64,000 bases of DNA. It comes from Balneola sp. (GTDB lineage Bacteria; Bacteroidota; Rhodothermia; Balneolales; Balneolaceae). A program made the position numbers and the translations under genes. Below the pieces are notes generated by a model. The model made no database searches. It was given only the letters and a program-made list of their open reading frames with translations, and was not told the origin of the DNA. This document shows, piece after piece, positions 28,514 to 37,509 of the stretch. Each line of letters starts with the position of its first letter. Position 1 is the stretch's first letter. The DNA is taken from the NCBI GenBank assembly GCA_017640785.1, contig JAEPPZ010000009.1, positions 1-64,000 on the forward strand. Reading direction: 5' to 3'.

Positions 28514-28728
28514 GGCTCAATTTTGTATTTAAAAACCTCACCAATTGGTTTTTTAAAAGCAGTTGCAATTTTAAAGGCGAGATCAAGGGATGGAGAGTAT
28601 TTAGCCGCTTCAATGGCATTGATCGTCTGACGCGTTACCCCAACAAGATCTGCAAGCTCCTGTTGAGTCATCTCGTTCTGATTAAAGCGAAGTTTCCTGA
28701 TATTGTTTACAATGATTCCGTCTTCCAT
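28510..28728 (-). CDS. XRE-family transcriptional regulator, short
   Basis: 72 residues, a stand-alone helix-turn-helix of the YozG/Cro type: [29 protein letters not shown] carries the recognition helix. The length is typical of such regulators. It follows the membrane-protein gene by 1 nt, a frequent pairing in which the regulator controls its own operon. The palindrome at 29276-29289 upstream is a candidate operator. Confidence 0.9.
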   Translation of the reverse strand: MEDGIIVNNIRKLRFNQNEMTQQELADLVGVTRQTINAIEAAKYSPSLDLAFKIATAFKKPIGEVFKYKIEP

Positions 28729-28729
28729 A

Positions 28730-29176
28730 TCAATATCCTTTCCTGTATTGATAGATCATAATAGTTCGGCGGGTTGCGCTGGCAAAGAACAGAGAAAGTA
28801 TGAGGAAATGAAAAATAGTAGAAAGCTCCAAAGAAAAAGGAAATTCAGAATTACTCATAAAACCCAGGTTTGATATGAATATTTGAACAAGGGCAATTAC
28901 CACAGAAATAACTAAAATGTTATATCCGGCCTTCATGCCTTTTGCTTCAATAATAAAATCACGCTCATCTTTTTGAACTTTTTTGTTTCCCTCACTGATC
29001 TCAACAATGATCTCAATAATTACAGCAATCCAGAATAAATTGAAGAAGGTTTTTATAAATGTACCGGAGAAGCTCTCTACGGTTCCGGGCAATCCAAAAT
29101 TAAAGAGTATATAAAAAAATAAAAACGACGAAGAAGTTGCTAATGAGGTCCATGAAAGAATTTCTTGTTTAGACAT
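28730..29176 (-). CDS. four-helix membrane protein, operon partner of XRE regulator
   Basis: 148 residues with four hydrophobic segments (about 12-30, 42-60, 85-107, 118-135). It has a charged cytoplasmic loop [23 protein letters not shown], which resembles DUF2178-like membrane proteins usually encoded with a small XRE regulator. Function unknown. First gene of the two-gene leftward operon. Confidence 0.7.
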   Translation of the reverse strand: MSKQEILSWTSLATSSSFLFFYILFNFGLPGTVESFSGTFIKTFFNLFWIAVIIEIIVEISEGNKKVQKDERDFIIEAKGMKAGYNILVISVVIALVQIFISNLGFMSNSEFPFSLELSTIFHFLILSLFFASATRRTIMIYQYRKGY

Positions 29177-29275
29177 AATGAATAAGGTTTAGTGAATGTC
29201 GGGTTTTCTTTACGCGATGTAAAAAATATGTTACACTGATAGTAAATTTTTTTTTTGCTCCTGAAATAAAATTGT

Positions 29276-29289
29276 CTTGTGGTGCCACA
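29276..29289. promoter_or_regulatory. palindrome in divergent promoter region
   Basis: TTGTGG-TG-CCACAA, a perfect 14-nt palindrome in the 210-nt gap between the divergent membrane-protein/XRE operon and the oxygenase gene. Spacing suits an operator for the XRE protein, but nothing else supports it. Confidence 0.3.
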
Positions 29290-29386
29290 AAAAAGTGTAT
29301 TTTAAATTTACCTAACTAAAAGGGTTAGCATGGTTTAAAGCCTTTCTTAAACCAGTTACCAATTACTCGATTAAAAATTTGAACCC

Positions 29387-30013
29387 ATGGTTTATTCTGA
29401 AGACAAGTGGATCTCATGGGTGGATGAGCTCGCTGAAAAAGACATTGTAATTGTAGATGATTTCATCTCTGACGAACTATATAAAACGATAATGGATTTT
29501 TTCTCTGTTATTGAAGAAAATGAGCGGCTCAAAAAAGCTGGAATAGGGACCAGTTTGGATTATCAAATACAGAAAGAAGTACGAGGGGACCTTATTTATT
29601 GGTTAGATCCCAAAAGAGACACTCCCCTTTCGCCTTTTTTTAATTTGATGGAAGAATTAAGAGAAAAGCTAGGAATGTATTGCTTCATTAGCTTATCAGG
29701 ATCTGAGTTTCATCTGGCCAAATATCCAATCGGTTCAAAATATGAGAAACATATAGACCAATTTAACAAAAGAAGTAATCGCCAAATTACAGTGCTTATA
29801 TATCTAAATAAAGACTGGAAAAAAGGAGATGGCGGAGAGCTTAAAGTTAATAATGAGGATGGGGGATTTACGGTAGAACCAATTGCAAAAAGAATGCTTC
29901 TTTTTAAAAGTAATGTGGTTGAACATGAGGTTTTACTCACATACGTACCGAGATATAGCTTGTCGGGTTGGGTATTACGCCAACCGGCAACTTTAGGTAG
30001 TTTACTTGGTTAA
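29387..30013 (+). CDS. 2OG-Fe(II) oxygenase
   Basis: 208 residues, double-stranded beta-helix dioxygenase of the prolyl-4-hydroxylase type. The iron motif H-x-D is in KYEKHIDQFN; the distal histidine is in VVEHEVL; the 2-oxoglutarate arginine is in PRYSLSGW. GGELKV is also conserved. The substrate (protein or small molecule) is unknown. Divergent from the XRE operon. Confidence 0.88.
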   Translation: MVYSEDKWISWVDELAEKDIVIVDDFISDELYKTIMDFFSVIEENERLKKAGIGTSLDYQIQKEVRGDLIYWLDPKRDTPLSPFFNLMEELREKLGMYCFISLSGSEFHLAKYPIGSKYEKHIDQFNKRSNRQITVLIYLNKDWKKGDGGELKVNNEDGGFTVEPIAKRMLLFKSNVVEHEVLLTYVPRYSLSGWVLRQPATLGSLLG

Positions 30014-30016
30014 AAA

Positions 30017-30253
30017 TTATTGAAGACGATTCCAGCGGTATTTTTTTTTGATGGGGCCCAGAATATCTTCTAGACCATTAGTTTTGATCTCATACATGGT
30101 TGAAAGCTGTTGTCCTAATTTACCGGGAGGAAATCCTTCTCGCTGAAACCATTCCAGATAATGAACAGGAAGGTCTGTAATGAAGCGGTCTTTATATTTG
30201 CCAAAAGGCATTTTAGCCTGAACCAGTTTGATCAAAAAGGAAGAATCGTACAA
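30017..30253 (-). CDS. DUF3820 family protein
   Basis: 78 residues. The core MPFGKYKDRFITDLPVHYLEWFQ... is the DUF3820 signature (annotated elsewhere as a quorum-sensing-regulated factor, unproven). The ORF opens with a TTG at 30253; the ATG at 30211 (MPFGK) would cut the usual N-terminal helix, so TTG is preferred. Convergent with the oxygenase gene, 3 nt apart. Confidence 0.8.
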   Translation of the reverse strand: MYDSSFLIKLVQAKMPFGKYKDRFITDLPVHYLEWFQREGFPPGKLGQQLSTMYEIKTNGLEDILGPIKKKYRWNRLQ

Positions 30254-30302
30254 TTTTGGTATTTTTTTTAAGTTAAGTAGAAAACTAATAACTAAGACTC
30301 AA

Positions 30303-30647
30303 TTGAAAGTAGCGTATTTATTTATTTTTGTAATCCCGTTTTTATCCTGCTCAGCATTCGAAAACGAAAATAATGAGCTAACCTACCGTTGGGAAAGCAA
30401 TGAACTAGTAATAGAGAATGGAACATCAGAGACATTATACTATGCAGCATTTGAACAAGAGGTTTTAGCATATATAGATTGGTTTCCGATCTCAACAGAA
30501 GAAAATGAGCTTTTACCAAACACTGTTAAAAGGATAAAATCAAAAGACATTTACGAATACGAAGCCGGAGATACTATTGTTTTATATTACTGGTCAGGAT
30601 CAGAGCCACCGTATGAAGTTTTTGAGAATGTAAAAATTGAAACCTGA
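30303..30647 (+). CDS. small lipoprotein of unknown function
   Basis: 114 residues starting at TTG 30303: KVAYLFIFVIPFLSCSAFEN is a good lipoprotein signal with lipobox FLSC. The mature part is acidic and looks like a single beta-sandwich (TYRWESNELVIENGTSETLYYAAFE). No family recognised. An upstream in-frame ATG at 30228 would bury the signal peptide and overlap the opposite gene, so it is rejected. Confidence 0.65.
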   Translation: MKVAYLFIFVIPFLSCSAFENENNELTYRWESNELVIENGTSETLYYAAFEQEVLAYIDWFPISTEENELLPNTVKRIKSKDIYEYEAGDTIVLYYWSGSEPPYEVFENVKIET

Positions 30648-30717
30648 AAACAGAATAGATAGCCAGTCGATAAGAACGGACTTATTTTGTATTATTAGTT
30701 AACTCAAAAAAAGAAGA

Positions 30718-31059
30718 ATGCCTCAGGTTAAATTACTTAAGATAGCTCACGGAAGAAGCGGAGATAAAGGAAACGGATCAAATGTTGGAATTATAGCTCG
30801 TCATCCGGATATCTATCCGTTTCTCAAAAAAGAACTCACCTCAGAAAGAGTAAAAGAGCACATGAAGTATGTGTGTAAAGGAAAGGTTGAGCGTTATGAG
30901 CTTCCAAATATAGGAGCTTTGAATTTTATTCTAAATGAAAGCTTAGGTGGTGGCGGAACGGTTTCTTTAAAACTAGATGCACAGGGAAAGACTCATGCAT
31001 CACAAGTTCTGAGAATGGATATAGATGTTCCTTCTGAATTGCTTGAACTAGTTGATTAA
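30718..31059 (+). CDS. AtuA-like C-terminal (ferredoxin-fold) domain protein
   Basis: 113 residues. Starts QVKLLKIAHGRSGDKGNGSNVGIIARHP, the hallmark of the C-terminal AtuA-like domain, which occurs alone or fused to the larger DUF1446/AtuA part in acyclic terpene and branched-acid breakdown. Here it stands alone and the large partner is not in the window. Function is therefore uncertain. It converges with the gene ending at 31063. Confidence 0.85.
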   Translation: MPQVKLLKIAHGRSGDKGNGSNVGIIARHPDIYPFLKKELTSERVKEHMKYVCKGKVERYELPNIGALNFILNESLGGGGTVSLKLDAQGKTHASQVLRMDIDVPSELLELVD

Positions 31060-31062
31060 GTT

Positions 31063-31953
31063 TCAATTCTTGTCCTTCAACCTAACATCGTAAAAGTTCC
31101 AACAACCTGATTCACAGCTTCCCTCGATCAAGCTTAAATTTGTTATAGAATCGAAGTTAGTTGCCGGCTCAAAGAATAATAAAAGATGTTGTTCTGTATC
31201 GGCGGGAATAACCATATTTCCATAGCCATATTTGTCACTTCCAGTCCATCCAAATTGTGATATTAAATCGTACCTGTTTCCGGAAGCGTCACGAACATAC
31301 ATAGCAAAGTCAGAACCCGGGGAATGTAAGTTTCCACTGTATTGCTGATCAATTTCATTAAAGAGCAAAAGCACTTCCAGAGCCTGATCAGTAAATCGGA
31401 TTTCTTCAATGGAGATATTAGGATTAGTAGCAGAGCCGATAAAAAGAAAATCCTCTACAACTGTTCTGTTTGAACGACGTCGTAAAAAAGAATTAAAAGA
31501 GTTTAGGATACAGCCCCCGCCCATATAACATTTTATATCCAAATCAGAATGACTCTTAAGCGCTTTTATCCGTGTAGTTGAACCAAGAAGATAAAAAGGG
31601 TTTCCTACACTAAATCCGGTCAGGTTAAAAGTATCTACGGTGTCAGAGTTGGCACACTCGATAGCCAAAGACAATGTAAAGGAAGAGTAATTTGAAATAG
31701 ATTTTTCCGTTGGAGCGCATCCTCTGTACTGTGTTTTAAGACGGCTTAAATAAAATCCATCAGAATGGATCCACTTGGCCTCACCTAAGCCATTAATGCT
31801 GATATTTCCATTAACATTATCGGTAGAAACACCCGTATGAAATTCTGTTGAATAGGTATACCATTCGCCGGAAAAAAAATTCTTTTGTGCTTTTAAATCA
31901 GAACTTTGAGCTTGAATTAAAAATAGTGAGAGAAGAAATAAAGTTAGTCGCAT
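31063..31953 (-). CDS. secreted protein of unknown function
   Basis: 296 residues with a signal peptide (LTLFLLSLFLIQAQS). The mature part is beta-rich with scattered cysteine pairs (CYMGGGCILNSF; EGSCESGCW) suggesting disulfides. No family recognised. It is last in the leftward run from the Nramp-like gene, 42 nt after the DUF2911 gene, and probably belongs to that operon. Confidence 0.65.
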   Translation of the reverse strand: MRLTLFLLSLFLIQAQSSDLKAQKNFFSGEWYTYSTEFHTGVSTDNVNGNISINGLGEAKWIHSDGFYLSRLKTQYRGCAPTEKSISNYSSFTLSLAIECANSDTVDTFNLTGFSVGNPFYLLGSTTRIKALKSHSDLDIKCYMGGGCILNSFNSFLRRRSNRTVVEDFLFIGSATNPNISIEEIRFTDQALEVLLLFNEIDQQYSGNLHSPGSDFAMYVRDASGNRYDLISQFGWTGSDKYGYGNMVIPADTEQHLLLFFEPATNFDSITNLSLIEGSCESGCWNFYDVRLKDKN

Positions 31954-31994
31954 ATTTTCGGAGGATAAAATATTGGAAAAGATGTTTCAGGAAT

Positions 31995-32552
31995 CTAATA
32001 AAAACGAATGGGTATATCTACTTTTACAAGATCCCAGGAAAGACTCATAACAGTTGTTGAGCCTTTAAGATCCGAAAAACTGATAGTAAAAGCTTCAACA
32101 GGAGAATCTAAATTTTGAACAGGTACAGTAAACCGGTATGCATCAAGCTGTTCGTTATAATCGAAAGCACCCCATTGACCTAAGCCATTATTCAGAATAA
32201 TGGTCCAGCTTTCTTTATTAGGAATGGTAAATAAAGAATAAGTGCCGGCATCTATTACTTCCATATTCATTAAAACAGGCTCTGTAATAGTTATTTCAGT
32301 AGCTTCATTTGCTCCGGTTCTCCAAACTTGACCATATGGTTCCCATTCCCCAAAAATGGTTCTTCCCTTTCTGTAAGGCTGTCCATAAACAACCTTCATG
32401 TAAGTATTCTCATGCTCAATAGAGGCAATAGCAATAGGGCTCTTACGATTTCCTGTTGGCGCATCCTGAGGAGAATCAGGTTTTGATTTCCCGCAGCTAA
32501 CACTGAAGATAAATCCAATAATCAATAAGGAAACCGCAGATCGATTAAGCAT
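31995..32552 (-). CDS. DUF2911 lipoprotein
   Basis: 185 residues. The lipoprotein signal ends FSVSC. The DUF2911 core is clear: YGQPYRKGRTIFG, WRTGANEATEI, DAGTYSLFTIPN and GQWGAFDYN. Function unknown, envelope-located. Its ATG overlaps the stop of the upstream 979-residue gene by one base (TGATG), so they are coupled. Confidence 0.88.
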   Translation of the reverse strand: MLNRSAVSLLIIGFIFSVSCGKSKPDSPQDAPTGNRKSPIAIASIEHENTYMKVVYGQPYRKGRTIFGEWEPYGQVWRTGANEATEITITEPVLMNMEVIDAGTYSLFTIPNKESWTIILNNGLGQWGAFDYNEQLDAYRFTVPVQNLDSPVEAFTISFSDLKGSTTVMSLSWDLVKVDIPIRFY

Positions 32553-35491
32553 CAGAATTCACCAAAAACAAATTTCACGTTATTACGAGTGGGCTCAAAT
32601 GAAAACCCGAGACCGAAATCAAAAGTAATGTTAGAAACGTTGAATTGAAAGTGCAATCCCGCACCAAAAACACTACGGCTTTCAGAAAGCAATCCTTTAA
32701 AATTATTTTGTTCTAAATTTGTGATGGTATGCGAAAATGTTGACAGATAGATAGCCCTTAAGTATAAAGGAAGCAACATTCCGCCTTCGCCCGGATAAGA
32801 GACAGGAATTGTATAACGTGTACTGAGCCGGCCCAAATTATTAAAGGTTTCATTAGAGTTAGCACTTATCTGAAAGGCGTTATCTGTAAAACTTTCCGGA
32901 ATAATGAGACTTTTGCTGTACAGCGTATTAGTGCTTTGGTTCAAAAGCTGAATATCGTATCGGAGGGACTGATTCAATTTTCGAAATGGAGCCACATAAC
33001 CGATTAATCCGTAATAAGCAGCCCAGCGATCTCTTATATTGAGAACCCCTTGGTTGCCGTCCTCAAAACTCAAACTTACATCCTGATCGTTTAAAGCTTT
33101 ATCCAAAAATCCGAAAACCGAAAATCCCGATGAAGGTTGAATATCTCTTCTTTGTGTGAGGATGTTCCAGCTCAACTGAGCATAACCTCCTGCCTTATAC
33201 TGAGTCTCAAAATCTGATAAAGGATCGGGATCCAGATTAAAATATCTAAACTGCTCAGCACTTATTCTTGGAGAAAGATAAAGTGATTTACTTCTGGTAG
33301 TAGCATTAAATGTAAAGTCTACAGGGATGCTTAGATCAAAACCTCGCTCCTGTATCATTACAGAATAGATGTTATTGTTACCAAAATCTAAGATCCTGAA
33401 TGAAGGATTACTGTATGACCTAAGCTTAAATCCCGGCCAAAAAGTTTTATTGGTATAAGAAAGGTCGTACCAAAGGCGGCTTTGTAGACCTGTTATTTCC
33501 GCTGTATAACTTTGGCTGCTTAATGCGTCGATACTTTGTACACTTGCTCCGATTTGATCGGCCCCGGAGTTTTCTCTTACAACGGGGAGAACAACTCTGG
33601 GTTTAAGCCAGGAAATGTCAGGACCATATTCTTCAACTTCCCATGAATCGGAATCTATATCGGAGCCCATCAATGGACGAGAAAGCCGGTCTCTAAGTTC
33701 TGCTCCAGAAAGAAGAGCGTCTTTGGGTACTCTTTGGTTATAAAAATCTCCCTCATCGAGGACTGCTATTTTTTGTTCCTGATCTTGCTGCACAACATAA
33801 GCAATTGAAGATGCATCAGGTGAATAAGAAGCTTCAAAAGCATTAAAAAGTGAATTTGTTTTTTGAATTATGTCACCGGTTGAGACATTCAGTTCATAAA
33901 TATTCATTGCAGGAGATTCATCCGCAGTGAACAACAACTTTTGTTCAGATGGATGCCAATCCAAATCGAAAATGGAGGCGTTCTTAAAAGCAACACGGGG
34001 AGCTTGATTAACATCCTGAGCAATGGTTTGCGGTGTAGTTATCCAAAGGCCTTGTACACCACGCTTATTCATGATCAAAGCTAACTGATCCGGACTAGCT
34101 GGGTTTGCCTTAATTGAAACGGGTGTGCCGTTTTTAACAGATGTAAGCAGACGATGAGTATTGTTACCGTCAATGGATATTATATTAACATTTGCTCCAT
34201 CGGTTTGCAGGGCGATAATATTTGAACCTGAAATTGTCGGGCTGAAAACACGATCTTTTTTTGTTATTTCAAACTGCTTATTAGTATCAAAATCGATCCT
34301 TTTCAGTTCTGTTTTAAAAGCAGAGGAGTATAGAAGGCTGGCATCATACTCAGAAAATAAAATAGAGTTAGCAGCACGGTCGTAATCAATATTATAGTCA
34401 GACACGGCATTGGCTTCAGCTATTTTTTGTGTCTTTTGGGACTTCAGATTGTAGCTGTAAAATCCACGAGGTGCATTGTAATGCAAACTAAAGAAAACGA
34501 TTTCATCAGGAGAAGTCCAGATAGGTTTTCGTTGTGTTACTCCATCAAATGGAGAGTCTATTACAAGTTGTTTTTCTGAAGTGGATTCTCCAATATTTCT
34601 TTGTCGGGCAGCTTCCTCATCCTTTTTATCAGACAAGTATTCGGCAAACAGATCTTCCGTCCATTTTCCTGTTACATGTTTTAAGGCGAAGCCATAGCCG
34701 AGAAAAAAGAATTTGTTATGATACCGAATAGCTTCTTTGGAGACATCTTCACCATAGTTTTGATGTAACCACTGAGTAAATGTAGACCCGGAGATATAGT
34801 GGCGATTATATGGAAGAGTGTATCTTGAAACATTGAAAGTTTGCCCCGCGGTCCAGGGATCATTACTGCTAACTCTGGCATTATACTGGTTATTGAAATA
34901 TGCATAATTTTTGCGACCTCCATCTTCTGTCACATTTTCTGTTTCATGGTGTACAGCAAGGCCCTCGTGAACCCCAACCGGAGGAAAGAAATTAAAACTA
35001 CGAGCAAAATCGGGAGAAAAAATACCGTATAACCACGGAATAGAATAAGGAACTACCAAGCTTCCATGTGTGGCATGTAACAATTCATGGGGCAAAACCG
35101 CTTCAAACCAATCACCTGAACGTGGATTTATGCTTTTCCCTTTCAAAGGAGCGGCATCAAATTCGGAACGAAAATTATTGGAAGTAACAAAGCCGTTTGA
35201 GAGATCATTATAATTAGAAATAATGACCGGAAAATTTTTGAGCTTCCCCCCTGACAGTTCAACAGCTTTGGGATATTGGTTTTCAAGAATTGCGGCGGTA
35301 CGAAAAGCTAAAGAGTCTTCTGACTCAGGAAAAATAATCCGAAAGTGCTCGGTCTTTAGCTGTTGCCAGTTTAAGCCTGCGGGTCGATGGATTGGGAAGT
35401 AAACATTTTGAACGTTCGTTTGAGCTAGAGAAATATCCGTGCTCAGTGAAAAAAGAAAGAAAAACAGAACAAGGTTTTGGAAAGATTTCAT
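32552..35491 (-). CDS. secreted metallopeptidase-like / TolB-propeller / outer-membrane barrel protein
   Basis: 979 residues with a signal peptide ending SLAQ. Residues 40-200 hold a gluzincin-type motif HELLH at 135-139, with E176 in HEGLAVHHE as the likely third zinc ligand. About 300-620 is a TolB-like WD40/PD40 propeller (SPDASSIAYVV, HPSEQKLLF). The last 300 residues alternate as amphipathic strands ending in aromatic FVFGEF, as in outer-membrane barrels. A surface-exposed protease or adhesin is inferred. One-base overlaps join it to both neighbours. Confidence 0.78.
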   Translation of the reverse strand: MKSFQNLVLFFFLFSLSTDISLAQTNVQNVYFPIHRPAGLNWQQLKTEHFRIIFPESEDSLAFRTAAILENQYPKAVELSGGKLKNFPVIISNYNDLSNGFVTSNNFRSEFDAAPLKGKSINPRSGDWFEAVLPHELLHATHGSLVVPYSIPWLYGIFSPDFARSFNFFPPVGVHEGLAVHHETENVTEDGGRKNYAYFNNQYNARVSSNDPWTAGQTFNVSRYTLPYNRHYISGSTFTQWLHQNYGEDVSKEAIRYHNKFFFLGYGFALKHVTGKWTEDLFAEYLSDKKDEEAARQRNIGESTSEKQLVIDSPFDGVTQRKPIWTSPDEIVFFSLHYNAPRGFYSYNLKSQKTQKIAEANAVSDYNIDYDRAANSILFSEYDASLLYSSAFKTELKRIDFDTNKQFEITKKDRVFSPTISGSNIIALQTDGANVNIISIDGNNTHRLLTSVKNGTPVSIKANPASPDQLALIMNKRGVQGLWITTPQTIAQDVNQAPRVAFKNASIFDLDWHPSEQKLLFTADESPAMNIYELNVSTGDIIQKTNSLFNAFEASYSPDASSIAYVVQQDQEQKIAVLDEGDFYNQRVPKDALLSGAELRDRLSRPLMGSDIDSDSWEVEEYGPDISWLKPRVVLPVVRENSGADQIGASVQSIDALSSQSYTAEITGLQSRLWYDLSYTNKTFWPGFKLRSYSNPSFRILDFGNNNIYSVMIQERGFDLSIPVDFTFNATTRSKSLYLSPRISAEQFRYFNLDPDPLSDFETQYKAGGYAQLSWNILTQRRDIQPSSGFSVFGFLDKALNDQDVSLSFEDGNQGVLNIRDRWAAYYGLIGYVAPFRKLNQSLRYDIQLLNQSTNTLYSKSLIIPESFTDNAFQISANSNETFNNLGRLSTRYTIPVSYPGEGGMLLPLYLRAIYLSTFSHTITNLEQNNFKGLLSESRSVFGAGLHFQFNVSNITFDFGLGFSFEPTRNNVKFVFGEF

Positions 35492-36159
35492 TAACTGGAA
35501 ATTATATATCCGGGAAGAAATTTATAGATACCCCAAAAATGTGAAAAAGCGCCCCCTAAAACAAACAAATGCCAAATTTCATGAAAACCGAATTTTTCAG
35601 GAAAAGGATCAGGTTTTTTCAGTCCATAAATTACGGCGCCAACTGTATAGAATAAGCCCCCAATAGCAACCCAATATGAGAACATATGAGGAAGTTGTTC
35701 CCATAACTTTGGAAAAATTATAACCGATATCCATCCCATCAAAAGATATAAAACTGTTGAGAACCAGCGAGGCGCAGACATCCAAAAAACCTTTTTGATG
35801 ATACCTATCAATGCAAAAGACCAAATGCCGATAAGCATCCACAGCCTCCATTCACCATCCAAAACGATAGAACATATTGGGGTGTAAGTTCCGGCTATGA
35901 CCAAATAGATCATAATATGATCCACCATCCGGAAGCGTTCTTCTGTTTTAAAAGAAACGTTTATTGCATGATAAAGAGCGCTCGAGGCAAACATTAGAAA
36001 AACAGTGACCCCATAAACAATAAAAGAGATTCTTGACCAACCGGGATCTCCGGAAGAATTAAGGATCAGATAAACAAGAAGCACAACAGAACCAATGGCT
36101 CCGATCAAATGAGAGTAAGCGTTAAAAGGCTCGCGTGCTGGAAATAGAAAGTTTGACAA
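35491..36159 (-). CDS. HlyIII / YqfA-family membrane protein
   Basis: 222 residues with seven transmembrane helices. FNAYSHLIGAIGSVVLL, SSALYHAIN, DHIMIYLVIAGTYTPI and FHEIWHLFVLGGAFSHFWGI show the conserved Ser/His/Asp metal-site residues of the PAQR/hemolysin III family. I place the start at TTG 36159, with GGAG 7 nt ahead and 14 nt after the Nramp-like stop. An upstream ATG at 36240 would overlap that gene and add an unconserved stretch. Function is uncertain despite the family name. Confidence 0.88.
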   Translation of the reverse strand: MSNFLFPAREPFNAYSHLIGAIGSVVLLVYLILNSSGDPGWSRISFIVYGVTVFLMFASSALYHAINVSFKTEERFRMVDHIMIYLVIAGTYTPICSIVLDGEWRLWMLIGIWSFALIGIIKKVFWMSAPRWFSTVLYLLMGWISVIIFPKLWEQLPHMFSYWVAIGGLFYTVGAVIYGLKKPDPFPEKFGFHEIWHLFVLGGAFSHFWGIYKFLPGYIISS

Positions 36160-36173
36160 GAAAAATCTCCGGT

Positions 36174-37433
36174 TTATAGAAATAATTTTGAATAAGTATA
36201 GAAAAGAGCAAATCCTGATAAAAACACGATACCGCACCAACTAAGTATACGAAGCCATGTTGGTGGTCGGTGTTCATCCGGAAAATGCTTCGACATAACC
36301 AGCCGGTAATTTATAAAAGCAAGTACCGGTGCTGTCAGGAATGAAAGTGTTGTAGCTAAATCAACCATAAAAGTAAAACGATCACCTGCGAAGTAAAGTA
36401 CTATCAAAGAAATAATGGAAATCGTAATTATAAAGTACTTATAGCTTTTAGAAGAATCAGCACTAAACTTGGTAGATATGTTTGATAGAATCTGTCTTGA
36501 AACTCTTGGGTAGGCGTCAGTTACCGTAAGGGTTGTACTGAACATTGTGGTAAAAGCGCAAATGATGATAATGATATATGCCCAGTCGCCAAGCGAAGAA
36601 GTATAGATACTTACTAATTGTCGGGAAAAAGCTCCACCACTATTTGCAAAAACTTCTCCGCTTCCAAACATGATCAGAGCACCAAGCGTGAGGAAGCAAA
36701 GCGCCAAAATTCCGGCGCCTATATAACCAATATTAAAATCAGTAAGGGAATCTTTTAAGCTGGGTTGCCTGCCGGTTTGTTTTATTCGTTCTAAAGACCA
36801 AATTGAGTGCCATGCAGAGCCATCAATGGGAATAGGCATCCATCCCATCAAAGCAATAAGAAAGGCGATTCCTGAACCTGTCCAAATACTGGGAGGTTGC
36901 GGTTTGGGCGCGTCGCCTGTGTTAAAAACAGCCACAATAATTGCTATAATAGTAGAAATGGTAAGCACTACCATAATTAATTTAATGGCACTATCCAGCG
37001 CAGAATATTGACCTGCGGCAAGAATTAGAATACAAACCCCCAAAATAATAGCGCTCCAGATCAATGGACTTAAAACAAGACCGGTTAATTCAGCAGCTAA
37101 ACTTGCAGTTACGATAGTGACCGCCGCCTGAACCGTGAACATGGTTCCGACAGTAAAAACAACAAAAATCCAAAAAGCCCAGGAACCAAGTTTCTTATAA
37201 CCTTCTATCAGGCTTTCTTTAGCAATAATTGCATAGCGAGGACCATATTCCAAAAAAGGATATTTGAAAATATTGGCAAGAATAACTGCCCATACTAATG
37301 CAAAACCATAATCTGCACCAGCTCGGGTAGACTGAACTAAATGCGAGACACCAACCGCTGCTGCCGCCATAATTAGCCCGGGGCCAAGCGCGTACTTTAA
37401 AGTAGAGAATCTGGACTGACTTTCTGTATCCAT
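36174..37433 (-). CDS. Nramp-related transporter with altered metal-binding motifs
   Basis: 419 residues, 11 predicted transmembrane helices, LeuT fold. The start ATG 37433 (MDTESQSRFS) puts TM1 at the usual distance; an earlier ATG would overlap the divergent kinase gene. TM1 reads GPGLIMAAAAVGVSHLVQS where classic Nramp has DPGN; TM6 reads GWMPIPIDGSAWHS where classic Nramp has MPHN-like residues. The two main metal ligands are therefore absent, so Mn/Fe transport cannot be assumed. First gene of the operon. Confidence 0.82.
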   Translation of the reverse strand: MDTESQSRFSTLKYALGPGLIMAAAAVGVSHLVQSTRAGADYGFALVWAVILANIFKYPFLEYGPRYAIIAKESLIEGYKKLGSWAFWIFVVFTVGTMFTVQAAVTIVTASLAAELTGLVLSPLIWSAIILGVCILILAAGQYSALDSAIKLIMVVLTISTIIAIIVAVFNTGDAPKPQPPSIWTGSGIAFLIALMGWMPIPIDGSAWHSIWSLERIKQTGRQPSLKDSLTDFNIGYIGAGILALCFLTLGALIMFGSGEVFANSGGAFSRQLVSIYTSSLGDWAYIIIIICAFTTMFSTTLTVTDAYPRVSRQILSNISTKFSADSSKSYKYFIITISIISLIVLYFAGDRFTFMVDLATTLSFLTAPVLAFINYRLVMSKHFPDEHRPPTWLRILSWCGIVFLSGFALFYTYSKLFL

Positions 37434-37509
37434 AGTATTGGTTAGTAAAGTATTAAACTTTTTGAGAGTACAAATTTTTCTTTCCATCTGTAAGTCGTAA
37501 AATGAGAAA

